A stretch of 16,713 nucleotides of DNA from an uncultured Clostridium sp. (lineage in GTDB: Bacteria > Bacillota > Clostridia > Clostridiales > Clostridiaceae): positions 1 to 16,713 of the forward strand of contig NZ_CAKVJA010000051.1 of the NCBI RefSeq assembly GCF_934754925.1. Direction: 5' to 3'. Made by a program: the position numbers and the translations under genes. The notes beneath the pieces were generated by a model. It saw nothing but the letters and a program-made list of their open reading frames with translations. It had not been told where the DNA came from and did no database searches. This document shows, one piece after another, positions 6,818 to 15,028 of the stretch. The first letter of the stretch is position 1, and every line of letters begins with the position of its first letter.

Positions 6818-6844
6818 AGAATTATAAATTTTATTTATAATTCT
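6818..6844. repeat. 11-bp perfect inverted repeat in the nitroreductase leader
   Basis: Arms 6818-6828 and 6834-6844 with a 5-nt loop, about 50 bases before the ferredoxin-nitroreductase start. There is no T-run after it on the + strand; T-rich sequence follows on the - strand. It could be an operator, a leader hairpin or a minus-strand terminator. Confidence 0.5.
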
Positions 6845-6892
6845 GTCGAAAGTAGCTATGAATGATAAAGTATATTTTTAGGAGTGAATTTT

Positions 6893-7714
6893 ATGTTTAA
6901 TGTAGATAAAAGTAAATGTATAGCTTGTGGTCAATGTATTAAAGATTGTCCTACTGCAACAATTTCTTTTGTAGATGATAAAGCTGATATTAATAATGAT
7001 AGATGTATGAAATGTGGACACTGCATCGCTATTTGTCCAGTGAATGCAGTTTCAACTGATGATTATGATATGAATCAAGTAGTATCTTATGATAAAGATA
7101 CATTTTCAATAGATGCAGACAATCTTTTAAACTTCATTAAATTCAGAAGAAGTGTTAGAAGATTTAAAGATAAAGAAGTTGAAAAAGAAAAGATTGAAAA
7201 GATTATTGAAGCTGGAAGATATACTCAAACTTCAACTAATAATCAAGATGTTTCTTACATCGTTCTTACTGAAAAACTTGGAGAATTTAAAGAATTAGCA
7301 TACAAGTGCTTACAAGCAAAAGGTGAAGCTATATTAGCTAATATGACTCCTGAAACTGAATACTTAAGAAGATATGCAACTCTATGGGTAAATATGTATA
7401 ATGCTTATAAAGAAGATCCTATAAATAAAGATAGATTATTCTTTAATGCACCAGCTGCTATTTTTGTAGCATCAAATACACCTTTAAATGGAGGATTAGC
7501 TTCTTCTAACATGGAACTTATGGTAGATGCTTTAGGCCTTGGAACTTACTTTAATGGTTTTGCTATGCTAGCACTTCAAGATAATAAAGAAATACTTGAC
7601 TTATTAGGATTAGAAAGCAGCAAATCATTAACTTCATGCTTAGTAATAGGATATCCTAATGTTACATATAAGAGAACTACTCCTAGAAAAGAAGCTCAAG
7701 TTAAATGGTTATAG
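6893..7714 (+). CDS. Ferredoxin-nitroreductase fusion protein
   Basis: A 273-residue cytoplasmic protein with two domains. Residues 1-55 hold two [4Fe-4S] motifs: CX2CX2CX3CP at Cys9, 12, 15 and 19, and again at Cys38, 41, 44 and 48. Residues about 73-273 are a nitroreductase fold starting NLLNFIKFRRSVRRFKDKEV, with the usual FMN-phosphate-binding Arg-Ser-x-Arg and a C-terminal GYP. Known family idea: the ferredoxin part passes electrons to FMN for reduction of nitro compounds, quinones or an unknown native substrate; these fusions are common in anaerobes. The start is ATG at 6893, eight bases after AGGAG. A GTG at 6884 overlaps that site and is rejected. The gene is a single unit closed by a terminator at 7785. 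A dead LysR gene lies upstream, so its former regulator may be lost. Confidence 0.92.
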   Translation: MFNVDKSKCIACGQCIKDCPTATISFVDDKADINNDRCMKCGHCIAICPVNAVSTDDYDMNQVVSYDKDTFSIDADNLLNFIKFRRSVRRFKDKEVEKEKIEKIIEAGRYTQTSTNNQDVSYIVLTEKLGEFKELAYKCLQAKGEAILANMTPETEYLRRYATLWVNMYNAYKEDPINKDRLFFNAPAAIFVASNTPLNGGLASSNMELMVDALGLGTYFNGFAMLALQDNKEILDLLGLESSKSLTSCLVIGYPNVTYKRTTPRKEAQVKWL

Positions 7715-7776
7715 AAAAAAGAGGATTCAAATTTTAAAGTGGATCCTTTGTCAAGGACAATTTAAAAAAGAGGATT
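7715..7776. repeat. 13-bp direct repeat flanking a short spacer
   Basis: AAAAAAGAGGATT occurs at 7715-7727 and again at 7764-7776. Between the copies lies GTGGATCCTTTGTCAAGGAC, which contains a small 5-bp hairpin (7744-7748 with 7753-7757). This could be the scar of an insertion, but no transposase fragment was found. Confidence 0.55.
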
Positions 7777-7784
7777 AAGCTATT

Positions 7785-7824
7785 AAAAGCTGATTTCTGT
7801 ATTTTACAGGAGTCAGCTTTTTTT
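7785..7824 (+). terminator. Intrinsic terminator after the ferredoxin-nitroreductase
   Basis: An outer 9-bp stem (AAAAGCTGA with TCAGCTTTT) plus an inner CTGTA/TACAG stem, followed by a T-tract. Confidence 0.85.
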
Positions 7825-7920
7825 ATATTAATTCCTACGCTGACTATTGAAATTATACTTCTAGCACTACCAATCTACCATAATATACTGAATATATTAG
7901 GTAAAATATCTTTAGAATAT

Positions 7921-8000
7921 TTCTGCTGCAAAATATATTTTCATAAACAAAATGGATTTGTTTTAGTTAGTAAGTATATTTTGTTTGGCAAAATGTAGAA
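7921..8000. repeat. Nested inverted repeats upstream of the DUF1846 gene
   Basis: Three arm pairs share one centre: 7921-7926 with 7995-8000, 7929-7940 with 7972-7983, and 7945-7951 with 7957-7963 around a 5-nt loop. Each pair is perfect or has one G-T pair. Together they could fold as one long interrupted hairpin. The 474-base gap (7715-8188) holds this, the direct repeat, a terminator and an AT-only hairpin (8080-8090 with 8098-8108), but no gene that I can see. Confidence 0.55.
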
Positions 8001-8188
8001 ATAAAAAATAGTCGAGAATTCGTATTTATGATTTACTTTATTAAAATTTTATGTAATAATATTATATATTTTGTGCCTAATTAATAAAAAAATAAAATTT
8101 TTATTAATAGTTGCAATTTAACATAAATGGATTTAGTAATATAAATCTCTTTATGTTAAAAAAAAACTATAAAATTAGGAGTGGACAT

Positions 8189-9691
8189 ATGAAAATAGGA
8201 TTTGATCATGAAAAATATTTAGAGGAGCAATCAAAGTACATATTAGAAAGAGTAAATAACTATGATAAGTTATACTTAGAATTTGGTGGAAAGCTTCTAT
8301 TTGATTTACATGCAAAAAGAGTTTTACCAGGATTTGATGAAAATGCAAAAATAAAATTATTACACAAATTAAGAGATAAAGCAGAAGTTGTTATAGCGGT
8401 ATATGCAGGTGATATCGAAAGAAACAAAATTAGAGGTGATTTCGGAATCACTTATGACATGGATGTTTTAAGATTAATAGATGATTTAAGAAGTTATGAC
8501 TTAGAGGTAAATTCAGTTGTAATAACTAGATATAATGATCAACCTTCAGCTACTGTTTTCATAAACAAGTTAGAAAGACGTGGAATAAAGGTTTATAAGC
8601 ATAGAGCTACTAAGGGATATCCAACAGATGTTGATACTATAGTTAGTGAAGAAGGATATGGACAAAATCCATATATTGAAACAAGTAAACCTATAGTGGT
8701 TGTTACTGCACCAGGACCAGGAAGTGGTAAACTTGCTACATGTTTAAGTCAATTATATCATGAAAATAAAAGAGGAAATGTTGCTGGATATTCTAAGTTT
8801 GAAACATTCCCAGTATGGAATGTTCCATTAAAGCATCCATTAAATATAGCTTATGAAGCTGCAACAGTTGATTTAAAAGATGTTAATATGATAGATTACT
8901 TCCATTTAGAAGCTTATGGAGAAACTGCAGTTAACTATAATAGAGATTTAGAAACATTCCCAGTACTTAAGAGAATTATAGAAAAGATTACAGGAAAAGA
9001 GTCAGTTTATAAATCACCAACAGATATGGGAGTTAATAGAGTTGGATTTGGTATAGTTGACGATGAAGTAGTTAAGGAAGCTTCAAGACAAGAAATAATA
9101 AGAAGATACTTTAAAACAGGTTGTGAATATAAAAAAGGTTATGTTGATAAAGAAACCTTTGAGCATGCAAAGCTTATAATGGAACAAGTTAACTTAAAGC
9201 CTGAAGATAGAAAAGTTGTTATACCAGCAAGAGAGCGTGCAGCTAAGTTAAAAGAAGAGAATAATAATATTTATACAGCAGTTGCAATGGAATTAAGTGA
9301 TGGAACTATTCTTACAGGAAAAGGTTCAGAACTTTTAGATGCAGCAGCGGCAGCATTATTAAATTCAGTGAAGCACTTAGCTAATATAGCAGATGATATA
9401 CATTTAATTTCACCAGTTATTTTAGAACCTATTTTAGATTTAAAATCTAAAACTTTATCAAACCAAAAAGTATCATTAAATTGTGAAGAAGTTCTAATTG
9501 CATTAAGTATTTCAGCAGCAACTAACCCAACAGCACAAGTTGCAATGGAAAAGTTAGCAATGCTTAAGAATTGTCAAGCTCATTCAACTACAATACTACC
9601 AACAAGCGATGAGCAAACATTAAGAAAGCTTGGAATAGACGTAACATGTGATGCAGAATATGCTTCAGAAAGTCTTTTCTACAACAATTAA
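8189..9691 (+). CDS. DUF1846 (UPF0371) family protein
   Basis: A 500-residue cytoplasmic protein matching the DUF1846 family (usual length about 490-510). It begins MKIGFDHEKYLEEQSKYILE and has the conserved LYLEFGGKLLFD and HAKRVLPGF segments near the N-terminus. A nucleotide-binding-like VVTAPGPGSGKLAT loop lies around residues 172-184 (GPGSGK at 176-181), and DMGVNRVGF and QAHST segments follow. The family is widespread in clostridia and streptococci. Structures have been solved, but its reaction is not established to my knowledge; the GPGSGK loop suggests a nucleotide. I start at ATG 8189 because AGGAG (8177-8181) is correctly spaced. The frame is open further upstream without any other ribosome binding site. 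The gene stands alone, ended by a terminator at 9707. Confidence 0.9.
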   Translation: MKIGFDHEKYLEEQSKYILERVNNYDKLYLEFGGKLLFDLHAKRVLPGFDENAKIKLLHKLRDKAEVVIAVYAGDIERNKIRGDFGITYDMDVLRLIDDLRSYDLEVNSVVITRYNDQPSATVFINKLERRGIKVYKHRATKGYPTDVDTIVSEEGYGQNPYIETSKPIVVVTAPGPGSGKLATCLSQLYHENKRGNVAGYSKFETFPVWNVPLKHPLNIAYEAATVDLKDVNMIDYFHLEAYGETAVNYNRDLETFPVLKRIIEKITGKESVYKSPTDMGVNRVGFGIVDDEVVKEASRQEIIRRYFKTGCEYKKGYVDKETFEHAKLIMEQVNLKPEDRKVVIPARERAAKLKEENNNIYTAVAMELSDGTILTGKGSELLDAAAAALLNSVKHLANIADDIHLISPVILEPILDLKSKTLSNQKVSLNCEEVLIALSISAATNPTAQVAMEKLAMLKNCQAHSTTILPTSDEQTLRKLGIDVTCDAEYASESLFYNN

Positions 9692-9706
9692 TAAATAGAT
9701 AAAATA

Positions 9707-9748
9707 AAGAGATTATTACAATGTTTAATGTAATAATCTCTTATTTTT
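9707..9748 (+). terminator. Intrinsic terminator after the DUF1846 gene
   Basis: A perfect 13-bp stem (9708-9720 with 9729-9741) with an 8-nt loop and a T-rich tail, starting 16 bases after the stop codon. Confidence 0.9.
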
Positions 9749-9844
9749 ATAGTGATTTTTATAACAATAAAAAGTACTCACTATTTTTTTTAGGATGAAT
9801 AATAATAAAGTATATCCGAAGGATTAAGAAAGGAGAAAACAAAG

Positions 9845-11164
9845 ATGACAACTTATAAAGGCATAGATATTAGTAACTGGCAAGGAAGTGTTGATTTTTC
9901 TGAAGTAAAGAATAGTGGAGTACAAATAGTTTATATTGAAGCGACAGAAGGAAATTTTTATACAGATCCATACCTTCAAGAATTTTATGAAGGCGCATCT
10001 AATAATGGGTTATTATTAGGATTTTATCATTTTTTTAGTCCATCAGTATCAGCAGAAGATCAAGCAAGATATTTTACTGATGCTATAAGCGGAATGACAA
10101 GTGATTGTAGATTAGTATTAGACTTAGAGGAAGCAGGTAGTTATGGACCAGGAGAATTATCTAGTATTGCAAATGAATTTTTAGAAAATGTTGAAGCTAA
10201 TACAGGATTAAGTGGTGCTTTATACACTTATGCAAGTTTTTCAAATAATAATATAGAGCCAGGATACGGATTAGAGAGATATCCATTATGGATAGCAGAG
10301 TATGGAACGAGCACTCCAGAAAGTAACCCAATATGGGGAAGTAGTTATGCTGGATGGCAATACTCTGATACAGGATACGTACCAGGGGTAAATGGAAATT
10401 GTGATTTAGATACCTTTAATAGTGAAATATTGTTAAATAGTAAAGTAACTATTGCAGGAAGTAGAAAGCCAGAATCAGAAAATAGTGCTATAAAATATTA
10501 TGTAGTTCAACCGGGAAATACATTAACTGGTATAGCAGCAAGGTTTGGCACTACAGTTCAAGCATTAGTTCAATTAAATAATATATCCAACCCTAATTTA
10601 ATCTATGTAGGACAAGTATTAAAGATATACGGAAATAATAAGGTACAAAGAAAAAATAATAATTTTAGTGGGACTTATGTAGTACAATCAGGAGATACTT
10701 TGAGTGGAATAGCATTAAGATTTGGTACAACTGTACAAGAATTAGTTCAATTAAATGATATATCAAATCCTAATTTGATATATGTTGGGGAAATATTAAA
10801 ACTACCAGTTTCTAATTCAGTTAAAAGTGGGGCATCATCTAAGCAATATCAAACAACTTATGTAGTACAATCAGGAGATACATTAAGTGGAATAGCAACT
10901 AGGTTTGGAACTACTGTACAATATTTAGCTAGAATAAATGGAATAGTAAATCCAAACTTAATATATGTAGGACAAGTATTAAAAATATCTTCATCAGGAG
11001 TGTCAGTACAAAGAGGAGATTCTACGGCAACTTATGTAGTGAAGTCAGGAGATACTTTAAGTGGAATAGCAATAAGATTTGGAACTACGGTTGCTAATTT
11101 AGTAGCATTAAATGATATTTCCAATCCAAATTTAATATATCCTGGACAAGTTTTAAAAGTTTAG
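9845..11164 (+). CDS. GH25 lysozyme with four LysM repeats, no signal peptide
   Basis: A 439-residue muramidase. Residues 1-200 are a glycoside hydrolase 25 domain: GIDISNWQG at 6-14 with Asp8, LDLEEA with Asp93 and Glu95 (the DxE catalytic pair), and a WIAEY and WQYSD stretch near the end. Four LysM peptidoglycan-binding repeats follow at about 217-260, 277-320, 338-381 and 396-439, joined by Ser/Asn/Lys-rich linkers. GH25 enzymes cut the MurNAc-GlcNAc bond of peptidoglycan. The N-terminus MTTYKGIDIS has no hydrophobic signal, so export by Sec is not predicted. It resembles phage endolysins or clostridial autolysins released by lysis or a holin. No holin or phage gene is near. AAGGAG precedes the ATG. 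The LysM units are nearly identical at the DNA level, for example at 10673 and 10856. Confidence 0.93.
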   Translation: MTTYKGIDISNWQGSVDFSEVKNSGVQIVYIEATEGNFYTDPYLQEFYEGASNNGLLLGFYHFFSPSVSAEDQARYFTDAISGMTSDCRLVLDLEEAGSYGPGELSSIANEFLENVEANTGLSGALYTYASFSNNNIEPGYGLERYPLWIAEYGTSTPESNPIWGSSYAGWQYSDTGYVPGVNGNCDLDTFNSEILLNSKVTIAGSRKPESENSAIKYYVVQPGNTLTGIAARFGTTVQALVQLNNISNPNLIYVGQVLKIYGNNKVQRKNNNFSGTYVVQSGDTLSGIALRFGTTVQELVQLNDISNPNLIYVGEILKLPVSNSVKSGASSKQYQTTYVVQSGDTLSGIATRFGTTVQYLARINGIVNPNLIYVGQVLKISSSGVSVQRGDSTATYVVKSGDTLSGIAIRFGTTVANLVALNDISNPNLIYPGQVLKV

Positions 11165-11218
11165 TTATTACAAAATAAAGATAAATTTTTAAGAATTAAT
11201 AATTTATTAAAGAAAATT

Positions 11219-11257
11219 AAGAGGGATAAAATTTTTAGTATTTTATCCTTCTTTTTT
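11219..11257 (+). terminator. Intrinsic terminator after the lysozyme gene
   Basis: A 14-bp stem with one G-T pair, left arm at 11219-11232 and right arm from 11240, followed by a T-tract. Confidence 0.87.
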
Positions 11258-11339
11258 ACTTTAAATTAAAGAATAACTAATAATGTGTCTAGGAATAATA
11301 AATATAGATATACTATATATTATGAAAGGAATTGTTTTG

Positions 11340-13001
11340 ATGAGTGAAGAGAAAGTTAGAATAATACCGCTTGGAGGATTAGGGGAAATAGGAAAGAATA
11401 TTACTATTATAGAGTGTGACGATGAAATTATTGTTATTGATTGTGGGATAGCATTTCCTGATGAAGAAATGTATGGGGTTGATTTAATAATTCCAGATAT
11501 AACATATTTAAAAAATAATGTGGATAAGATAAAGGGAATTTTCCTAACCCATGGACATGAGGATCATATAGGTTCATTGCCGTATGTATTAAAGGAAATT
11601 AATGTACCTCTTTATGGAACTAAATTAACTATTGGTATTGTTAAGACAAAACTTGAAGAACATAATATTTTATCAGAGGCAAAGTTAAATAATGTTGAGC
11701 CTGGAGATGTAATTTCATTTAGGAAACTTAAAGTAGAATTTATAAGAAGTACTCATAGTATTGCAGATTCATGTAGTTTAGCTATATTTACACCAGTAGG
11801 AATAATACTTCATACTGGAGATTTTAAAATTGATTATACACCTATAGATGGGGAAAAAATGGACTTACAAAGAATATCTAATTTAGGTAAGGAGGGAATT
11901 GCCTTATTAATGGCTGACAGTACTAATGTTGAAAGGCAAGGACATTCATTATCAGAAAAAAGTATTGGATTAACGCTAGATAGAATTATAGGAAAGGCTA
12001 AGGGAAGAGTTATAGTTGCTACTTTTGCATCTAATATACATAGAATGCAACAAATAGTTGATGCATCTTTTAAGAATAATAGAAAAGTTGTTTTTAATGG
12101 AAGAAGCATGGAGAATATATCTAAAGTTGCAATGGAATTAGGATACTTACATATACCAGATAGTGAAGTTATCAGTATTGATGATTTAAAAAAATATGAA
12201 AATGATAAAATAACATTAATAACAACTGGAAGTCAAGGCGAGCCTATGGCATCCTTGGCAAGGATAGCATTTTCAAATCATAGAAAAATAAATATAGAAC
12301 CTAAAGATACCTTTATAATTTCAGCTTCACCAATACCTGGAAATGATAAACTAATATCAAGAGTCATAAATCAATTATTTAGAAAGGGAGCAGATGTGAT
12401 ATATGAAGATTTAGAAGATGTGCATGTATCAGGTCACGCTTATCAAGAAGAATTGAAACTTATACATACATTAGTTAATCCTAAATATTTTATGCCTGTT
12501 CATGGAGAATATAGACATTTAAAACATCATGGTGATTTAGCGGAAAGCTTGGGAATGAAAAAAAACAATATATTTATATTAGAAACAGGAAATGTTTTAG
12601 AGCTTACTAAAGATAGTTGTAGAAAAGAAGGAAAAGTTAGAACAGGGGCAATCTTTGTTGATGGTTTAGGGGTTGGTGATGTAGGAAGTATTGTATTACG
12701 TGATAGAAGACATTTGGCGCAAGATGGAATGTTGACTATTGTTGTTGCCATAGAAATAGATACTCTAAGTATTGTTTCAGGACCAGATGTAATTACAAGA
12801 GGATTTGTATATGTTAAGGAGTCTGAGGAACTTATAAATAAGGTAAAGGAATTATCAGTAAAAGAATTAGAGAAATGCTTAAGTATGGGTGTTGTTGAGT
12901 GGTATGTATTAAAGGGAAATATTAAAAAGACTGTAGAAAATTATATTTATGAAACTACAAAAAGACGCCCTACAATAATTCCTATCATTATGGAAACTTA
13001 A
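11340..13001 (+). CDS. rnj: Ribonuclease J
   Basis: A 553-residue metallo-beta-lactamase/beta-CASP ribonuclease, the length normal for RNase J (about 555). The metal site is visible: HGHEDH at 71-76, His139 in STHS and Asp161 in HTGDFK. The beta-CASP part holds ADSTNVERQGHS, SGHA (His366) and PVHGEYRH (His388). RNase J is a 5'-to-3' exonuclease and endonuclease central to mRNA turnover and rRNA maturation in Firmicutes. The start chosen is ATG 11340, with AAGGA at 11326-11330 and the family N-terminus SEEKVRIIPLGGLGEIGKN. An ATG at 11283 in the same frame has no ribosome binding site and adds 19 unrelated residues. Whether it corresponds to J1 or J2 of Bacillus cannot be decided by eye. No clear terminator follows. 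Confidence 0.95.
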   Translation: MSEEKVRIIPLGGLGEIGKNITIIECDDEIIVIDCGIAFPDEEMYGVDLIIPDITYLKNNVDKIKGIFLTHGHEDHIGSLPYVLKEINVPLYGTKLTIGIVKTKLEEHNILSEAKLNNVEPGDVISFRKLKVEFIRSTHSIADSCSLAIFTPVGIILHTGDFKIDYTPIDGEKMDLQRISNLGKEGIALLMADSTNVERQGHSLSEKSIGLTLDRIIGKAKGRVIVATFASNIHRMQQIVDASFKNNRKVVFNGRSMENISKVAMELGYLHIPDSEVISIDDLKKYENDKITLITTGSQGEPMASLARIAFSNHRKINIEPKDTFIISASPIPGNDKLISRVINQLFRKGADVIYEDLEDVHVSGHAYQEELKLIHTLVNPKYFMPVHGEYRHLKHHGDLAESLGMKKNNIFILETGNVLELTKDSCRKEGKVRTGAIFVDGLGVGDVGSIVLRDRRHLAQDGMLTIVVAIEIDTLSIVSGPDVITRGFVYVKESEELINKVKELSVKELEKCLSMGVVEWYVLKGNIKKTVENYIYETTKRRPTIIPIIMET

Positions 13002-13057
13002 AATTATCTCATATATAGTTTTAAATTGTAAAATATAATACATATTTAGGGTTATCA

Positions 13058-13087
13058 TTGAAAATAAGTAGAGAATTGTTGTATAAT
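13058..13087 (+). promoter_or_regulatory. Sigma-A type promoter of the SseB-like gene
   Basis: TTGAAA at 13058-13063, an 18-base spacer and TATAAT at 13082-13087, about 40 bases before the ATG. Good match to consensus, in the right place. Confidence 0.7.
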
Positions 13088-13125
13088 TTATATGTAAACA
13101 TTTAAAGGGGAGAAAAGGGGAAAAT

Positions 13126-13950
13126 ATGAATACAGTAACAGCCAGAAGATATCAAGATTTGATGCAAGAATTTTTAAAAACTCCAAGAAGTGATGTTAAA
13201 GGTTTTAGAAAAAAATATGAAGAAGTTTTAAATGAGTTTTTAAATTTAGATGAGGTTTATGTAATAGCTTCAAGAAGTGCAACAGTTGATGAGGTTAAGG
13301 AAAATAAAGCTAGACCATTATGTGCATTAAACCATAAAAAATTACCGTGTATGTGGTTTTTCTCTGAAAAGGAATTTGCACAAAATTTTGTAAGACACTT
13401 CGGAATTATAAAAGATGGAACTGAATATATAATAAAGCTTAACGGTGAAGAGTTAATAAATGTTATAAAGTTTGGAATATTTAATGGAGTATATCAATTT
13501 TCTATAGACGAAGGTAAATGTACTATGTTTATGGTACCATATGATTTGTTAAATATTTACTTAGTTAATAATGGGAAAGAGGCCTTCTTAGAGAAGAATC
13601 AATATGAGCTAATGATATTATTTACTATGATGAAATTCCATAAAAAATTAGTATATGCAATTGAAAGTGACGATAAAGATAATAATGGTAAAAATATATT
13701 AGCTACAGATAGAAAAGGTGTACTTAATATTTTTGCTAAAAAGGATGATGCAAATATTCATAAATATGATATTGGATATGGAAGAAAAGAAGCTATAGGA
13801 CTTAACATTATTGAATTTAGAAATGCAATTAATTCAATTGTTGATAGTATTGATATAGTTAGATTCGAAATAAAAGAAAATATTATTGAAATAAAAAGTA
13901 GTAAATTAGCTTATATATTAAATGAAATGATAAAAGTTGAATATAAATAA
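13126..13950 (+). CDS. SseB-like / uncharacterised cytoplasmic protein
   Basis: A 274-residue soluble protein with no signal peptide or membrane segment. After an N-terminal helix-rich part (residues 1-40), the segment LDEVYVIASR... KARPLCALNHKKLPCMWFFSEKEFAQNF resembles the SseB N-terminal domain. In that domain family a value is followed by a 'readable on screen' FTS-like stretch and a short strand. The remainder (about 90-274) is not recognised; it contains an SIDEGKCTMFMVPYDLL segment and ends in alternating strands and helices. SseB is a type III secretion chaperone by name, but most family members in Firmicutes have no known role, so I give no function. The start ATG follows GGGGAGAAAAGGGG. 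It has its own promoter and a downstream hairpin, so it is a single-gene unit. Confidence 0.65.
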   Translation: MNTVTARRYQDLMQEFLKTPRSDVKGFRKKYEEVLNEFLNLDEVYVIASRSATVDEVKENKARPLCALNHKKLPCMWFFSEKEFAQNFVRHFGIIKDGTEYIIKLNGEELINVIKFGIFNGVYQFSIDEGKCTMFMVPYDLLNIYLVNNGKEAFLEKNQYELMILFTMMKFHKKLVYAIESDDKDNNGKNILATDRKGVLNIFAKKDDANIHKYDIGYGRKEAIGLNIIEFRNAINSIVDSIDIVRFEIKENIIEIKSSKLAYILNEMIKVEYK

Positions 13951-13958
13951 ATATAATA

Positions 13959-14004
13959 ATTAATAAAACTACCAATAATAAAATATATGGGTAGTTTTAT
14001 TAAT
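13959..14004 (+). terminator. Hairpin after the SseB-like gene
   Basis: A perfect 15-bp stem (13959-13973 with 13990-14004) with a 16-nt loop. TTTT lies inside the right arm rather than after it, so its terminator efficiency is uncertain. Confidence 0.65.
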
Positions 14005-14165
14005 ATAGATAGATTTTATAGATATATAATAAAAATTTATATAGCTTTATTATGAAATAGGTGATATAAAAATATTATAAAGAGTACAGCTTATAGTATG
14101 TATAATACATAATTAGAGCTTTGAAGTAAAAAAATATAAATATACTATTTGAGAGGAGAATTTCT

Positions 14166-14843
14166 ATGAAAGACTTATTAGATAAAGGAGCTGTAATACA
14201 AAGAGACATGGAAACATATGCTATAGCACCGCATTTAACAGGGGGACTTATAACTCCAAAACAGCTTAGAGATATTGCAGATGTTGCAGAGAAATATAAT
14301 GCATCAGCTGTAAAAGTAACTGGAGCTCAAAGAATTGCTATTGTTGGATTAAAGGAAGAAGATATTGATAAGGCATGGGATGATTTAGGAATGAAGCCAG
14401 GAGCTGCTATAGGACTATGTGTAAGAAGTGTAAAGATATGCCCAGGAACTACTTTCTGTAAGAGAGGTTTACAAGATTCAGTAGCTATAGGGTCAAAATT
14501 AGATGGAGCATTCCATGGAAGAAACCTTCCTAATAAATTAAAAATAGGGGTTAGTGGATGTCCAAATAGTTGTGCTGATAGCCATACTAGAGATATTGGT
14601 TTAATAGGTGGACCAAAAGGATGGATTCTTTATCTTGGAGGAAGAGGTGGAGTTATTCCTAGATTAGGTGATAGAATTGCTATGAATATTCCAGAAGAAA
14701 GAATCTTTGATGTGGTTGAAAAGGTAATAGATATCTACTCAGAAAATGGTCAAGGAAGAGAAAGATTAGGAAATTATATAGATAGAATTGGATTAGATGA
14801 ATTTAAAAAATTATTAAATATTGAAGAATTCTTAAAAGCTTAA
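14166..14843 (+). CDS. Small siroheme/[4Fe-4S] sulfite or nitrite reductase
   Basis: A 225-residue protein made of a single half-repeat of the nitrite/sulfite reductase fold. The cluster-siroheme motif is complete: Cys92-X5-Cys98 (CPGTTFC) and Cys132-X3-Cys136 (CPNSC). Basic residues expected around the anion site are Arg56 (TGAQR), Arg87, and Lys124 and Lys126 (NKLKIG). Length and layout match the low-molecular-weight 'assimilatory-type' sulfite reductase of Desulfovibrio (about 220 residues). They do not match the ~500-residue plant-type enzyme or AsrC with its ferredoxin domain. It should reduce sulfite or nitrite by six electrons in the cytoplasm using a separate electron donor. No donor subunit, siroheme synthesis or sulfate-uptake gene is near, so the physiological role is open. 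AGGAG (14154-14158) precedes the ATG; a terminator follows. Confidence 0.88.
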   Translation: MKDLLDKGAVIQRDMETYAIAPHLTGGLITPKQLRDIADVAEKYNASAVKVTGAQRIAIVGLKEEDIDKAWDDLGMKPGAAIGLCVRSVKICPGTTFCKRGLQDSVAIGSKLDGAFHGRNLPNKLKIGVSGCPNSCADSHTRDIGLIGGPKGWILYLGGRGGVIPRLGDRIAMNIPEERIFDVVEKVIDIYSENGQGRERLGNYIDRIGLDEFKKLLNIEEFLKA

Positions 14844-14850
14844 AATAAAC

Positions 14851-14919
14851 AAAAATAGCAAAAGGAAAAAATCAAATTATAAATAATAGTTTGACTTGCC
14901 TTTTGCTTTTCTATTTTTT
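14851..14919 (+). terminator. Intrinsic terminator after the siroheme reductase gene
   Basis: A long, interrupted hairpin: AGCAAAAGG at 14857-14865 with CCTTTTGCT at 14899-14907, an inner TCAAA/TTTGA pair and an outer AAAAATAG/CTATTTTT pair, ending in T's. Confidence 0.8.
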
Positions 14920-14955
14920 ATAAATATCTTTAATAGGTTTAATAATGAAAAGTTA

Positions 14956-14983
14956 TTTACTTAACATAAATATAGGTTATACT
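14956..14983 (+). promoter_or_regulatory. Promoter of the dbpA gene
   Basis: TTTACT at 14956-14961, a 16-base spacer and TATACT at 14978-14983. The predicted transcript start falls near 14990. That is on the upstream ATG, which supports the later TTG start. Confidence 0.55.
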
Positions 14984-15028
14984 AATTAAATGAACAATAA
15001 TAAATTTAACAAAAATGAGGGAAATATA

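Noticed and set aside
7744..7776. IS3-family element end
   Set aside because: The resemblance is only a vague memory of the end sequence; there is no transposase remnant and no matching opposite end, so it is not listed as a mobile element.
8111..8188. Upstream extension of the DUF1846 protein
   Set aside because: It has no ribosome binding site and is unrelated to the family N-terminus; the ATG at 8189 has a well-spaced AGGAG.
10493..11164. CRISPR-like or tandem non-coding repeat
   Set aside because: The regular repeats are in-frame LysM domain units of the lysozyme, not a CRISPR array.
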